In this document: positions 41,526 through 53,330 of the stretch, one piece after another | Layout: each line of letters opens with the position of its first letter | Numbering within the stretch: position 1 is the stretch's first letter | NCBI RefSeq assembly: GCF_035046505.1 | Contig: NC_089822.1 | Span: 217,926,419-217,990,418, forward strand | Length of the DNA stretch: 64,000 nt | Reading direction: 5' to 3' | Source: Tiliqua scincoides | Lineage: Eukaryota > Chordata > Lepidosauria > Squamata > Scincidae | Translations under genes and position numbers: made by a program | Notes under the pieces: model-generated | Told to the model about the DNA's origin: nothing | Databases searched by the model: none | The model's input: the letters and a program-made list of their open reading frames with translations, nothing else

Positions 41526-44340
41526 GTATTAAATCATATCTTTTGTTTTTAATATAAAAATGTTGCAAAGTTACATATGGTTTTTATATCCTTGCCTCCA
41601 CTGCTTTTAGGAATGTCTTCCATAATGTTCCATCTCTGCAGGGATTTGTAGGAATACAGTTGTATGCTTTCTTATACAGTTTGTTCATTTGGATACAATA
41701 GGTGACTCTAGTAATATACTGTGTTATCATTGTGGCTTAATCTATTGCTAGCTTCTCTACATCTCTATCCAAACTTCACTGTCTCTCGATGTAGTGATTG
41801 CATGAATTATTTGCATTAAACGTTTGTTGAGGGAAATGTGTGATATAGTTTAAATATTTCCTGGTCCTTTAGGCTTGCTGCATTCCTTATGAATTTTGTT
41901 TGTTTGGGGTTTTTGTGGGGATGGTTACTAACAATTAGGAGAGAGGGCATTTTTGGCTCTTCTTTGATAATGTGCCTTTTCTCTCTGCCTGGTAAGAGTG
42001 ACCTAACCCCATCCAGCATACAGAATGGCTAATTGAAAGGAATTAATCTGCAGGCCAAAGGACCACTTCTACCAAAGTGGATTTCTTCATGCATTTCTGT
42101 ATTCAGAGATGGCTGTGTTTTGCCTCCCACCACCATTGAAGATGCAGCTGGGGGAAAGTTAAAATTCATATTGTTATGATATGGTAGATATTGCTTTTCA
42201 GTAGTAATCTTGGACCTCAAGGACCCCCAAAATTCTGGGCTATTGCATTGCATTAAATGTAATAGCCCACCTCCAGATCACCTCCGTTTGGTGATGTTTG
42301 GGCCCTGTCGCTTCATGTTCTTGCTGGCAAGAGAGAAAATATGATTGCCAGTGGGTGCGGGAGGCAGCTGGGCTCGGAGTGGGCCAGAGATTGTTGAAGG
42401 GTGGTGTGGTGTGTGGTGTGTCATCTCTCTCTGCAGTTGTCACTGGGGGTGGCCTACCCCACCCCCCTTGTGATGTCACTGATTCTTGGAACCGTTGTTT
42501 CTTGAACTATTATTACAGTTGCTGTTTATTTCTTGGGGAAATTTTATTTGTCATGATATTGATTGTGGCTGTATGAGACCTCTTAGCCAATTTGTGGGTC
42601 TGTTTTTGGGGTATACAGAAGCTGGGTGTAAGTATTTTGATAAACAATCTGGACAAGGACAGCTCTGTACAGATGTACGATGATTCAAAAAATGATATTT
42701 TACATTCTGTGGAATTGTTAGCATTCCGGAGAAGATAATTAAGCCTAATTGTCATATATATTTAGAGAGGAAAGTAAAGATGAAAAATAATCTTATTAAA
42801 AACAAAATCTTATTTAAAAATAATAAAACACTGCTCCTGCAGTATAATACAAGCCTTTGTATTAATGGATAGAACTTCTTTGAATTGAGCATAAAGGATG
42901 TTTTTACACAGAAGGGAGGAGAAAAATCTCCTTCCCCTATTATTAGTAGCTAAACAAAAACAATAAGGAATTAAGGAAAACACCTGCACATTAGCAGAGA
43001 TGGGTGTGGTTTCATTGTTGGTTATTGCTACAGTTTGTTGTTGTGTTCTTCCTCTTCTCCCCAACAGATTATCAACAATATTGCTAAAGCATGGAGGAAT
43101 TTAAAATTTCTTCCCTGTAGAGATCACCCTTGCTTTAGACTTCCTTTGTCTGAGCAAGAGTTATTGAGAAACACTAGGGTCACATCATACCATACAGAAA
43201 CCCATGAATTACAGCTCCACCAAGGAGATTTCAGAGCTGAATACTCATGATAGATTAGAATCATTTTTGTTCAACTGAATTAATTAATACTTCTATTTAA
43301 GGGGGGGGGGAATGCTTTGCATCTACCCTTCCACACAAGTTATGTACAAAGGGATTTTCTGACCTCTTTTCAACTCCAATACTTGGGGATGGTTATTAAA
43401 AGCACCCATCGCATCACCAATCATCAGGATGTTCTGTTTTGCAATTGTATTACTCATTTTGGGAATGGCAGATATTTATTCTTATATGTAGCCTAAAACC
43501 GCTGTTGATTTGTTATCTAGTGCTTCCTGTTCTTTAGGTGACTACCAATTCTGGTACTAATCAATGTGAGAAATGCATTTAAGTTGATTACATATGGTAC
43601 TGTATAATCCAATTTGGAGGAATTTCTTTTTGTTTCCTAATCACTGATTCTTTATGTGAAGGCAAACAGACTTTGTTTCCACAGTTGTCTTAGAATGTTT
43701 GCTTGCTTGTTTGGCAAGTATTTGTTTATTTAATTTATTAAGGCATTTCTTCACCACCTCTTCAGCCATATTCTCTCAGAGCAGCTTTCAGGGTAATAAT
43801 AGCAAAATCAACAGATAAAATTAACATAATAGAACGAAGTAGCTGTCATATACAATCCAAAGCAGAACAATGAAGATAAAACTCAATAAAACCAGCAGAG
43901 ATAATAGGAACAGCAAGATAAACCCAGTGCAAGACTAATAGAAAAGACTTTGTCTGGTGCTGAAAAGACATCAAAATTGATGCCAGTGGAGCTTCTTGAA
44001 CTTTTTACCCTATTTTCTTTCTAACTCGGGGCAGAACAAAACCTGAACTACCAATGTGCTGCATCTGTCTCTAGACTTTCCTCCAAACATCTACTGTGGC
44101 GTTACACATGATATGACATCATCATGCCATGCCTTTTCCTGCACACCAACCTCACATCAGTGACTGGCAGGAACAGTAAAACAAGCATCATAAGGACATT
44201 GCTTCATGCTTAATGTTTTATGAGGCATTAACTACCTTGTTGGTCTAGGAGCATGATTCTTGCTATGGATTCATTTTCCAAGCAAGTCAATCCACTGAGG
44301 AAAACATGGTTGCACCTTCAGAACTTTTGGAGGAGGAGCC
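41526..44340. other. Low-copy spacer upstream of the candidate exon
   Basis: A pyrimidine tract followed by CAG at 43040-43067 leads into a 60-codon frame ending at 43250 without a donor. It is not convincing as an exon. A LINE 3' UTR-like AT-rich piece may lie at 43715-43990. No other feature. Confidence 0.4.
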
Positions 44341-44502
44341 TAGCTCAGGGGTGGGGCATATGCTTTGTGGGCAGAAGGTCCCAAGTTATAGGTAGGGCTA
44401 GGAAAGTTCCCTCTTTGAAACCATGGAAAGAGTCAGCATTGACAATACCGAGCTAGAAAGATGCAGTGGGCTGACTCAGTATAAGGTCACTTCATATGTT
44501 TT
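44341..44502 (+). mobile_element. tRNA-derived SINE, copy 1
   Basis: TAGCTCAGGGGTGGGGCATA resembles a tRNA A box, and GCAGAAGGTCCCAAG leads to a worn B box. Then come GGTAGGGCTAGGAAAG, GACAATACCGAGCTAGA and CTGACTCAGTATAAGG, the body and tail of a common reptile tRNA-SINE. The copy at 59381-59545 shares the same blocks. Confidence 0.78.
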
Positions 44503-45249
44503 TCCTAAGTGTGTGAAGGAGAAGAGTCCTTACTACTTCTCTTGTGATGTTGCATTCTACCCTCAAACTGCTTCTGATAATTATGCAGCATTTCTGCTGT
44601 AAATGAATGCTGAGAAACCTTTCTGTCATCTTCTGATCCTCCTGAATATTCCTCGTTATCATTCCCTTTCAGTGACTCTGCTGCCGGCTTTATTTGCTGT
44701 GTGTCTTGGTTTAGACCAAAACTCTGCTGGCAGGAAAATGAGTAGTTGGGGTTGTTAAAAATCTGGCAGATGGGAAGATTCAGACTGAGATCTGCTCTGG
44801 ACCATCCAACACTCACTGGACCCTGGCAATCAAGGCACAAGCTGTGCTAGTTGTGTGGAATATTCACTCGGAACAACTTGCTGATGTTCTGGCAAGTAGG
44901 AAGAGCCGGGCTGATCACACCCCTTTCAACAACCACTGGAGGTCTTAGGTGCTGCTGGAAGATCTAACTGGAAGGGGAAGGTCAGCAGAGTCCATTTTGC
45001 TTTTGAAGCTCATCAATGGAATCTGCTGTTTGGTTGGGATGAGCCAGAACAACTGTCAGATAGGTGGAGCCATGCTAAACACCTCTTTTTCTCAACTGTC
45101 TGAATACAGACAGTTTTTTGATACAGTATAGCACAGAATTTTGATACAGTACCTGGGAGAAAGGGGTCTCTGTATTCCTCACCTTTGCAAATGTCTGAAA
45201 AATGACTGTTGGTGGATACCTCATTTCTTTCTTTTTGTCTTTCTTTTAG
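44503..45249. other. Sequence just upstream of the candidate exon
   Basis: No mobile element recognised. The last 35 bases are pyrimidine-rich (TTTCTTTCTTTTTGTC and TTTCTTTTAG) and form the acceptor of the candidate exon at 45250. TTTTGATACAGTA is repeated near 45116 and 45140. Confidence 0.5.
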
Positions 45250-45309
45250 CGCCTTGTTGAAGCTGCAGAAGATGCCCACTTAAAACATGAATTTGATGCT
45301 GATTTACAG
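45250..45309 (+). CDS. Candidate single internal exon (60 nt) of an unidentified host gene
   Basis: A strong polypyrimidine tract and TTTTAG acceptor (ending 45249) precede the segment, and CAG|GTAGGA, a good donor, follows it. Of the three plus frames only one is open, and it gives exactly 20 codons, phase 0 at both ends: RLVEAAEDAHLKHEFDADLQ. The peptide is acidic and looks helical, with ordinary composition unlike repeat translations. No repeat of this sequence occurs elsewhere in the window. I do not recognise the gene. If real, the host gene runs left to right and most of this window is its introns. No second exon was found on either side, so introns would exceed roughly 18 kb downstream. 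A chance acceptor-donor pair around an open frame of this size remains possible. Confidence 0.55.
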
Positions 45310-48300
45310 GTAGGAATGTTTAAACAATTGAGCTCATTTTTTAAAAAGTCTCTTTGATGGTCATCTACTGCCAAGAAAGAGCTTTCTTTTTGGGCAGGCA
45401 TTTAACCTTGTTACTGTAACTGTGGGACATGTGTATTAAGGCACACACATGCACCACAACAGAAGTGTGTTAATACACCTGTGACCAGTGGTGGTTGTGC
45501 ATTTTTCCCCCAACCTGGTACTACAGGAAAAACTGAGTCAGAGCCTAAATGTAACTGAACAAATACATCATTTATTGAAAGGATCATTTACAATAGTAGA
45601 GAATGGGAGAAAGCATGTAAAGCAACACAGTCCAGTGAAGTTTATCAAGAAATTGGTGATGGTCTGAAAACTGGAAGAAAGGAGAGCACAGAACCTGCAG
45701 AATAATCAGCAAGGAAACCTTATTTCAGCGACTGCACGTGTACAGACTGCTGGGTTTACTGGGATTGCAGGAGCTTTGGAGAACAGTAGTCACTAGAGCA
45801 GGGGCTTTAAATTATTGGGTTCTTAAAGGGACCATAGATGGGTTTTGAAGAAGGCAAAAAAAAAAAAAAGTCTGCATTTTTCTAGGGAAGGGGTTCATAG
45901 CTTCACAGAGACAGCAGAAGAGAAATACAGGAAAACCATAGAGAGGTACGGAAAATCAAGAAGGGTAGATGGGATCTCAAAGCAATAATGTGGTGGACTG
46001 GCTATGATAGAGAGGGGAGCAAGTTGGGGTTTGGGTCAGTTGGAGCTTAGCTAGCCAGGCTTTCTAGTTTTCTTCTGACCATCCAGCCTTCTTGACCAAG
46101 ACTCCAATATGACAGAATGGGGCTGCAGCAAAAGAATATTAGACCTGTTCCAGTCTTCTGGACCTTGATGTTTTAGCTGAGGAGATCAGGCTCAGTTAAA
46201 CAGAATGTTCTGTAAAGAGATCCTCCCTGAGGGTCCTTATTAGTAAAAACAGATATGCTTATGGAGAGAGGACCTGACAGAGAAGCAGGTTCTAGTGTTG
46301 TTGGGTCTACATGCCTAAAGAGGACAGAAGAAGCAGTGCAAACGGATGCATAGTACTGGCATATTGCTTCTGTGCGGCCAAAGTTTCTGTTCTGTTGACT
46401 CGGAGATCTTTTAGTGGAAACTCTTGGCTTTGGCTGTTGCATTTACACATCTTCAAAATGGAGTCAGCCTAACTTCAAAGGTGGGGAACTGGGTATGGCT
46501 GGGTTTCCGTGAGTTAATTGTTAAGAAGGTTATACCTACTTTCTCAGTAAATTCACCTTTGAATGTGTGTTGTTTTAACTGCTTTTTATATCTTTATAAT
46601 GTCAGGTGCCTTTAATATTTTCCGTGGACAGGTGGGACATAGATTTGTTCAATAACTAAATCTATGTGAAAATGTTGCACATTTTTAAAATTAAAAGCAA
46701 TATAGCACAGAAACGCCAATGCAAAGAGTGGGCTTTAAGGCACTTTGCAGTGTTTGACTCTAATTTAATTAGAATATATCTAAAATGAAATATTAAAAGT
46801 CCCTTTTTATTGTTTCACCATTATGAAGACTGAAAATCAAAGGCATAAGTCCCTTTAGCACTTGCATGTTTTGGGCACTCCTTTTTGCATTTCCTTTCCT
46901 GATCCTCATGTCCAGAAGAAGCCCAATTTATTACCAAGAGAAATCAGAAGCACCTTTTATAGAAGACATCTTTTAAAGATGCTTCTTCACTGTTGTTCTG
47001 TTCCAATTTTCACAAACCCTTTGGTTTGCTGAGATGCTGATGATATAAGCACTTTTAGGTTAAAAGCCATTTGTGTCAGCAGTATTCACAGGACAGGGTA
47101 ATCTCTGAACAGGTCTTTGTTTATTATTGCCATGGTCCATTAAAACTAATCAATTGTTAATCTTGGTTTCAAAGACCAATCGGTAGCCCTTTAATGCATA
47201 TTTTTCTTTTTTATATCTCATAGTTCCACCTGCTCTATATAAAATAATGACCAGCATGAGAGTGTGTTTTAAAGTGGTTGGGGTCGGAAGCACAGGGGTC
47301 TTTCAGTAATTTCACATTGGAATGGGAATGCATAGAACAGATTGCTGTAAGGAGAAAAGGCTGCATTTACGCAATTCCTCAATTAGCTATTTACGTGTCA
47401 TCAGTCTTTCAGGGCATTTTTTGTTTATTTGTAGACCACTATGAGAACTCTGTTGAATGGCGGCAAGTAACAAATTTTTAAAAAATTACTCCAAATGGTT
47501 GTTGCTTATGAATCCCTTAAATAAAACACAGTTAAAAACTAAATACCAAAAAAGTCTTGCAGCACAGCACCACCAGTATGAAAACAAAAAGAGAATTATT
47601 AGCTAGCCTCCCTGAAAGCTTTCTTTGTAAATCAGGGAAAAGGAAAGAAAGAAAAGAGCCTAGGAGGAGTCTTGCACCCTTTGGAGATGAATGGAGGTGA
47701 TTATCTCCATCAAAGAGATAGTCCCAGGAGATTCCTCAGAGGAACTGCTTGCAGAAATCCTTTCCCCTAGTCATAGTTGCAGGCATAGTTGTGGTGGAGA
47801 AGAGCCTCAATGTCAAATTCAGCACTTTGCTAACAGTCACCCCATTATCCTCCTCGCCCTTCTTTGTTCCTTGAAGTCCAAGGCCAGCTGAACATTTTGG
47901 CATCCCATCCGGCCAATGTTATGAGTACGGTGTGTACCAAGCACATCTTCGAAAGAGGATCTCTTTTGCCTCTTATCAGCAAATGTTCTCCAGCATACTC
48001 AGCTGTCATTCAGATGGTACATCTGATTTATGCATGTGGTTCAAAATACAGGAAATGATATTCATGCTTCTTTGTCTTAGCATGTATCTGATTGCACATG
48101 GCACATGAATGGGTAATATACTGTATATTTGAATTCACAACCCACTAAAAGTAATAAAACGCATGGGTTGTGCCCTCTGAATGTGCATCTGGCTTATGCC
48201 CATAGCTGACAACCCAGTAGGGTGATATGTTCATGGATTTTCATTGCTGGACCAGGCTGTAAAAATGAGCTTGTGACCATCTATGAGTATTCTGTGGTCA

Positions 48301-48389
48301 TACTGCTCATGTCAGTAGACCACTGTTGTTTGTATAAGGACAAATAAAATTACTTTTTTTTTTTGTACTGGTGTTGCTAGCAAACTAGC
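45310..48389. other. Low-copy stretch downstream of the candidate exon
   Basis: No repeat ends are recognised over most of this stretch. 46660-47500 is AT-rich and complex, with words such as AATCAATTGTTAATC, and could hold conserved non-coding DNA. TTTATTGAAAGGATC near 45573 resembles antisense LTR-type polyadenylation context, but nothing else supports that. No gene seen. Confidence 0.4.
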
Positions 48390-48800
48390 TTCCCAATCCT
48401 ATTCTCTCCGCCCCCCCCCCACTTGATGCAGCAGTACTGAAATGGCTATTGCTGCATCCTGAGTAGGGGGCAGTTGCTGAGGTCTCCACTGGGTAAGGGA
48501 ACAAGTACAAGAACCCATGCAAATAGGGTCCAGAAAAGGGGTTAGGATTTGGTGGCCACTGCTGCCACCAAACCTGCCCCTGACCCAGTCCAGCCACCCC
48601 CGTTGCCACCCCTTTCTGCCTTGACCCACCCCATCCTGTCTCCCCTGCCACTTTACCTCTGTCAACAGCTTCTTCCAGCTGCTCTGCAGCCTGCGGGCCT
48701 TCCTACTGCTGGACCACCTTTTACGACTGACACTGACTATGGCAGTTAGCACCAGTGGAATGCATGATTTGTGGCTGCCTGGCCACATTAGGATTGGGCC
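48390..48800. mobile_element. Long, G+C-rich MITE of the CCCAATCCTA family
   Basis: The left end TCCCAATCCTATTCTC and the right end TTAGGATTGGGCC are inverted. The interior is C-rich, with CCACTGCTGCCACC and AACCTGCCCCTGACCC. Minus-strand frames of up to 157 codons here are compositional. Confidence 0.6.
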
Positions 48801-49603
48801 ATAGGAAAATGCCAAGCAGATGTGTTTATTTTGCACATTGTCAATCATAGCTCCAGCAACATTATAACTCAATTTTTCTCTTCCAGTTTCTGACTCACCA
48901 TAATTCAGTTATGTATACGTTTATCCTCCGTAGTGTTATTGGTTTTTCCTCAAAGATTTCTTATGCAGTAGAAAATCTAGTGCAATATTATGAGCCTTGA
49001 CACAGGACCGATTTAAGCTAACTACAGAGATCTACGGTTGAGGGGCATAAATAAAACTGCCTGTGATTTGAAAGATATAAATCAAAACAAGGAGTAGAAT
49101 TGTCTACCTTGCTGGAATCAAATGCTTTGTATTTGATTAATGGAAGAGCACACCTCAAATGTACCTGGTTTTAAAGCTTTAACCTGCTCTATTTGGCCTT
49201 GAAAGATTTTCTACAAGAATTTGGAGTCAAGGACTCTTATTGTAATATGTTAGTACTACTAGCTGAACTTTTAAAGCATTTTCATTCAAACTTTTTTTTT
49301 AAATAGTGCTTGGAGAGATTCTTTAGGGACATTGGCCAATATCTTGTCAGAACATAGTACCAGAATAGGGGAACATGCCTATTTAAAAAAGAATAGTTAT
49401 GCATGTGTACACACACATACATATCTAGAGCTGCTTTTTGAGGTTTAACCCCGGGTGCACCTTCTTTGTCACAGTTTATTTTCATTGCCAGTTAAACTGT
49501 GTACCTTGCAAATGAGAGCACATACATCTCTTTTCAAGGTGATATAATTTAGATTCTACATTACTTCACACGCCTATCATGTGAATGATTTTAAACTTGA
49601 ATA
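48801..49603. other. AT-rich spacer, no gene seen
   Basis: No feature supported. Confidence 0.45.
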
Positions 49604-49611
49604 CCCTAGAA

Positions 49612-50008
49612 CAGCATTTTCCAAACTGTGGGTTGTGGATGTGTGGTGGGTTGCAATAAGATGCTCAGTGTCATGCAGCAAAGCATTCTGGGAGCCTCAA
49701 TACACCATTTCCAGTCATGCCAGGCCTATGACCCACTTCATTTACTTCCATGGGCCTCAGAATGCCTCAAGGAAACAACTGGAAGTGACTTCAGGTTTGC
49801 GTGCAACCACTTTCGGTTTATTACTGGGTTGCTTTTGCAGGCATTCTGGGGCTCTTGGAAGCAAGGAAGTATGTCACAGGCCTGGCACAATTTGGAAGTG
49901 GACTCTGGAGACTCCCAGGAATTCTGTGAGGCACAGCATTGAACATTGCGTTGCGACCCTCCGCAGGGGACAACGGGGTTGCGACACTAAAAAGTTTGGG
50001 AACTGCTG
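49612..50008. mobile_element. Non-autonomous hAT
   Basis: The left end CAGCATTTTCCAAACTG and the inverse right end CAGCAGTTCCCAAACTTTT are the TIR. The 8-bp flanks ccctagaa and ttctatta agree at only 4 positions. A 205-codon frame (49581-50198) runs through it but overruns both ends, so it is a chance frame. Confidence 0.75.
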
Positions 50009-50389
50009 TTCTATTAAATTCCAGAGATTATTTACATATACATATAAACGTCTGTTGCATGGAAATTGGATTTTTCAGCTTTTATTATTGTTTTCTAAGA
50101 AGGCAATAATTTGGATTTACAGCAGAGAATCTTTTGAAGGAGACTGCTTGTCCCTCATTGTATGGTTGAGGAGCAGAGTTAATTGTCTTAACTATTGACC
50201 ACTGCAGAATTAGTAATTTCTGTATGACTCCTACGCTGTCCTTGCTCTGTGAAATCTGCAATGTTGGACACTGTGATCAAGGAACTATTATTACTGAGTG
50301 GGCTGAAGGAGAACACAACTGATTGCTAGTCTAATGAAGCTAATTTATTGAAAAGAATTCACAAAGATAAGCATCACAAAAGCACTAAA

Positions 50390-50556
50390 GGCCCAATCCT
50401 ATCCAACTTTTCAGCACTGATGCAGCCATGCCAATGGGGTGTGTTCTGTATCCTGCAGTCACAGAGGCTCTATCGAGTTAAGGGAATGTTTAGTCCCTTA
50501 GCTTGGGGCTGCATTGCAGCTGTATCAGCCCTGGAAAGTTGGATAGGATTGGGCCC
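50390..50556. mobile_element. MITE of the CAATCCTATCCAACTTTCCAGC family, best-kept copy
   Basis: The left end GGCCCAATCCTATCCAACTT and the right end AAGTTGGATAGGATTGGGCC are an almost perfect TIR of about 25 bp. CTAA lies just outside each end region (TAAAG at left, CCTAAG at right), which would fit a TAA-type duplication. The interior GGCTGCATTGCAGCTGTATC is partly palindromic. Confidence 0.88.
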
Positions 50557-51997
50557 TAAGCCTGACCTCCAGCTTCTAATGCACTTTAAAATGCATTGCA
50601 GGGGAAAAAAATAATACTTCGTCTTCATTCATATAGTTACCAAGCCAAACAGAAAAAGGTAGATAATCTTATCACTTGTAATTTGGTTGTCCAACCATTG
50701 GGCCATTGTCTAATTATATGGTTGAGCTCTGAAAGCCGTTTTACTGGCTTCTACTTTCATTGCCTCAGACCATTTTTGTAATACTGTACAAAATTTGGTG
50801 ATAGCGATGTAGTAGACAGATTTCCTATTACTTGATAGATGCTCAGAACTAGATATCCATTATTCCAGTCTGCCCAATACATTTACTGACCTGCCTGTTA
50901 AATATATTTAAAACCAGAGCAGTCTGAAGCATGTTGGTTAATATATTCACATTATATTCACAATATATTCACATATTCTGAGATATAGAGAGAGACTTAT
51001 TTAGCTAAGTGATTAGATTACACAAATAAGGCTTTTCTTTACACGCAAAATTCACTGGCAAGAGAAGGCGGGGAAATCCTTTAATCCTTCAGTTTGCCTG
51101 TAGTCATTTGTTTCTTTATCCTCAGAGGAATAATGTACACTCTGATCCTAAACACATTTACTTGGAAGTGCAGTTGGTTCAACAATAGAGCTAATGTGCG
51201 TTGGATTGCATCTGCCATGCACTGAAACAGCTTATCAGCAGATTATGTGTTGTTATTCCCCAGAGAGACAGAAACCTTTGTTGTGATGTATGAGCTGTGA
51301 AGTTTAAATACTTCATGTTTTTCCTGATTATGAAAGAATTTGTAATACTTTTGCACTCCCGTACCCATCTATGCTGTGCTTGTGTGATGCTTTTTTCTCT
51401 TCAAAAAAATTTATAGTTTTGGTTTGAAGAGCAAAGGACTTTGGAATATTATAGCTTGCAATGAGAAATAGAACTTGATATTAAACACATCATCAGCTAT
51501 TTCTTTTCACCTTTCTTTAGATTTACCAAATTGTCAGTTTGTGAAACAAAGGTCAGATTGTCCCTTTTGGTGACAATCAGTAAGCCCTCAGGGCAGGGGC
51601 GGATCCAAAGTTTGTGTTTGGGGGGGGGGCATGAGCACTAGCTTAATTCCAGAGCCCAGGTCAACCAAGCAGATAGACCTGGGCTCCTGCCTGGACTTGG
51701 AGCCCTGATCCACCTGCTCGGTAGACCAGGACTCCCAGTTGAACCTGTGGCCTCCATGGCCGAGATTTGCTATGAGGGTAGACCTAGGCTCCCAGTCTGA
51801 CTGCTACGTTGTATCCCCCACCCAGTGGGCACTCCCTTTTCTTCCGACTTTGCTCTCCATTCCAACAGGTGCCCTTAAATTTACATACAAGTTAAAGGTG
51901 TTGGGGTCCATAGAGTTGGACATACCATTTATCATCATTATAATGTGATATTCATAATGCTCAGAATGGCACATTTGCATAGGATATTTTTCAGGGA
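50557..51997. other. Spacer with weak foldback copy
   Basis: A diverged foldback repeat may lie at 51137-51210 (CTGATCCTAAACACATTTAC). TATTCACA words repeat near 50943-50975. A G-run is at 51622-51630. No gene seen. Confidence 0.4.
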
Positions 51998-52114
51998 CAA
52001 CAACAACAACAACAACAGTATTTATATACCGCTTTTCAACAAAAAGTTCACAAAGCGGTTTACAGAGAAAACCAAATATCTAATGGCTCCCTGTCCCAAA
52101 AGGGCTCACAATCT
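51998..52114 (-). mobile_element. LINE-type 3' end, copy C, with (TTG)n tail
   Basis: AACAACAAC at 51998-52017, then GTATTTATATACCGCTTTTC and AAGCGGTTTACAGAG, and CTCACAATCTAA at the right end. It is the same 3' unit as at 26016 and 27853, but the tail unit is TTG on the minus strand instead of TAA, and the copy is shorter. Confidence 0.78.
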
Positions 52115-52488
52115 AATCAGTGCAACCAATCCTGCAAGCCAGTCAAAAAACACTACCATTTTTTCTGGGGTTCAGCTCCCTATATTTCTAGTTTTGCGTT
52201 TGACATCAACACACTCTCTTCTGTGAATATGCCCAGAAAATGACCCTGCCCTCATATCGTATTTAAATCAGACTCAAAACAAAGGTGCGGCTAATCAGTT
52301 ACAAACACTTCTAAACAGGATGATTTAGCCAGATTTCTACTTCTTCAACAAGCCCATACCACACTTAATGTGGAAAGTCTTACTTTGGAAACTTAATGTG
52401 GAAAGCCACTGGACTCCTGTGTCTTTAACAGGGACATTCTACAACAGCAGCTGTTCTTTTTACACCCAGGACCAGCTCATCTAATTAA
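52115..52488. other. Spacer, no gene seen
   Basis: TTAATGTGGAAAG is repeated at about 52365 and 52393. Nothing else. Confidence 0.45.
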
Positions 52489-52670
52489 GGGCCAATTCCT
52501 ATCCAACTTTACAGCACCAGTGATGCTGTAATGCAGCCCCAAGGTAAAGGAACACATGTTCCCATACTCCCTGAGGAGGCCTCAATGACTGCCCCTCCAT
52601 TGGAGGATGCAGTGCATGTCCCACTGGTACAATTGCACCAGTGCTGGAAAATTGGATAGAATTGGGCCCC
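52489..52670. mobile_element. MITE of the CAATCCTATCCAACTTTCCAGC family, inverted copy
   Basis: The left end GGGCCAATTCCTATCCAACT and the right end AAATTGGATAGAATTGGGCC form the TIR. The interior GAGGAGGCCTCAATGACTGC places it opposite in orientation to the copy at 50390. Confidence 0.85.
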
Positions 52671-52769
52671 CAGTTCAAGGTAGGAAAGGCTGGGATTCTC
52701 TCATCATGTAAAAGGAACAGAGGAGCACTTCAAGAGCTGGCCTCCTTTCACCTCCCCCCCCCCTTTTGC

Positions 52770-52828
52770 AGGTAAATGTGGATAGCTTTGCAGTCTTAGA
52801 GAACCCAATCCTTGGCATGTCTACTCCC
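52770..52828 (+). repeat. Displaced unit of the 53-kb foldback array
   Basis: GGTAAATGTGGATAGCTTTG, then AGAACCCAATCCTTGGCATG, matches 53125-53176 nearly base for base, and is cut off by a C-run at 52826-52838. Confidence 0.85.
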
Positions 52829-53061
52829 CCCCCCCCCCGTTTCACCATGAAACATCCTTTATTTTTTTCCCCATTCACCCGCCTTTTTGGAGGATGCTTA
52901 ACATCCAATGTGAGAGTGAATTGAAAATGAATGTTTGCTCATGCTTTGACTTTTTAGTTGGTTCAACTATGTTTAAGTGTTTGTGTCCTCTAACAGCTCC
53001 AGCTGGCTAATTGCAGTTTTTGCCAATGGGGGGACGGGACGGGACTGCTGTCTTGAGAGAC

Positions 53062-53330
53062 ACCGAACCCTATGCATGTCTACTCAGAAGTAAGTTCCAT
53101 TATATTCAGTGGGGCTTGCTCCCAGGTAAATGTGGATAGCTTTGCAATCTAAGAGAACCCAATCCTTGGCATGTCTACCCAGAAGTAAGTCCCATTATAG
53201 TGACTATGGGGCTTGCTCCCAGTTAAGTGTGGACAGGATTGCAGCCTAGGAGAGCCCAATCCTAGGCATGCCTACTCAGAAGCAAGTTCCATTATAGTCT
53301 ATGGGGCTTGCTCCCAGGAAAGAGGAGCTA
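53062..53330 (+). repeat. Three tandem foldback units, about 96-bp period
   Basis: CTACTCAGAAGTAAGTTCC at about 53079, its variant at about 53174 (CTACCCAGAAGTAAGTCCC) and one at about 53270 (CTACTCAGAAGCAAGTTCC) are each followed by GGGGCTTGCTCCCAG and a GGATAG or GGACAGG link. The palindromic MITE has been copied head to tail here, as also happened at 57.7 kb. Confidence 0.88.

Noticed and set aside
43068-43250. Possible terminal exon after a pyrimidine tract and CAG
   Set aside because: The 60-codon frame ends in a stop, with no donor, no clear polyadenylation signal nearby and no recognisable protein.
44341-44502. tRNA gene
   Set aside because: Only the A-box region is tRNA-like, the cloverleaf cannot close, and the body matches a SINE seen again at 59381.
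45540-46140. LTR in antisense, suggested by TTTATTGAAAGG
   Set aside because: No paired repeat, defined ends or duplication could be found.
49581-50198. Plus-strand open frame of 205 codons
   Set aside because: It overruns both ends of a hAT element, has no known domain, and no splice or promoter context. Chance frame.
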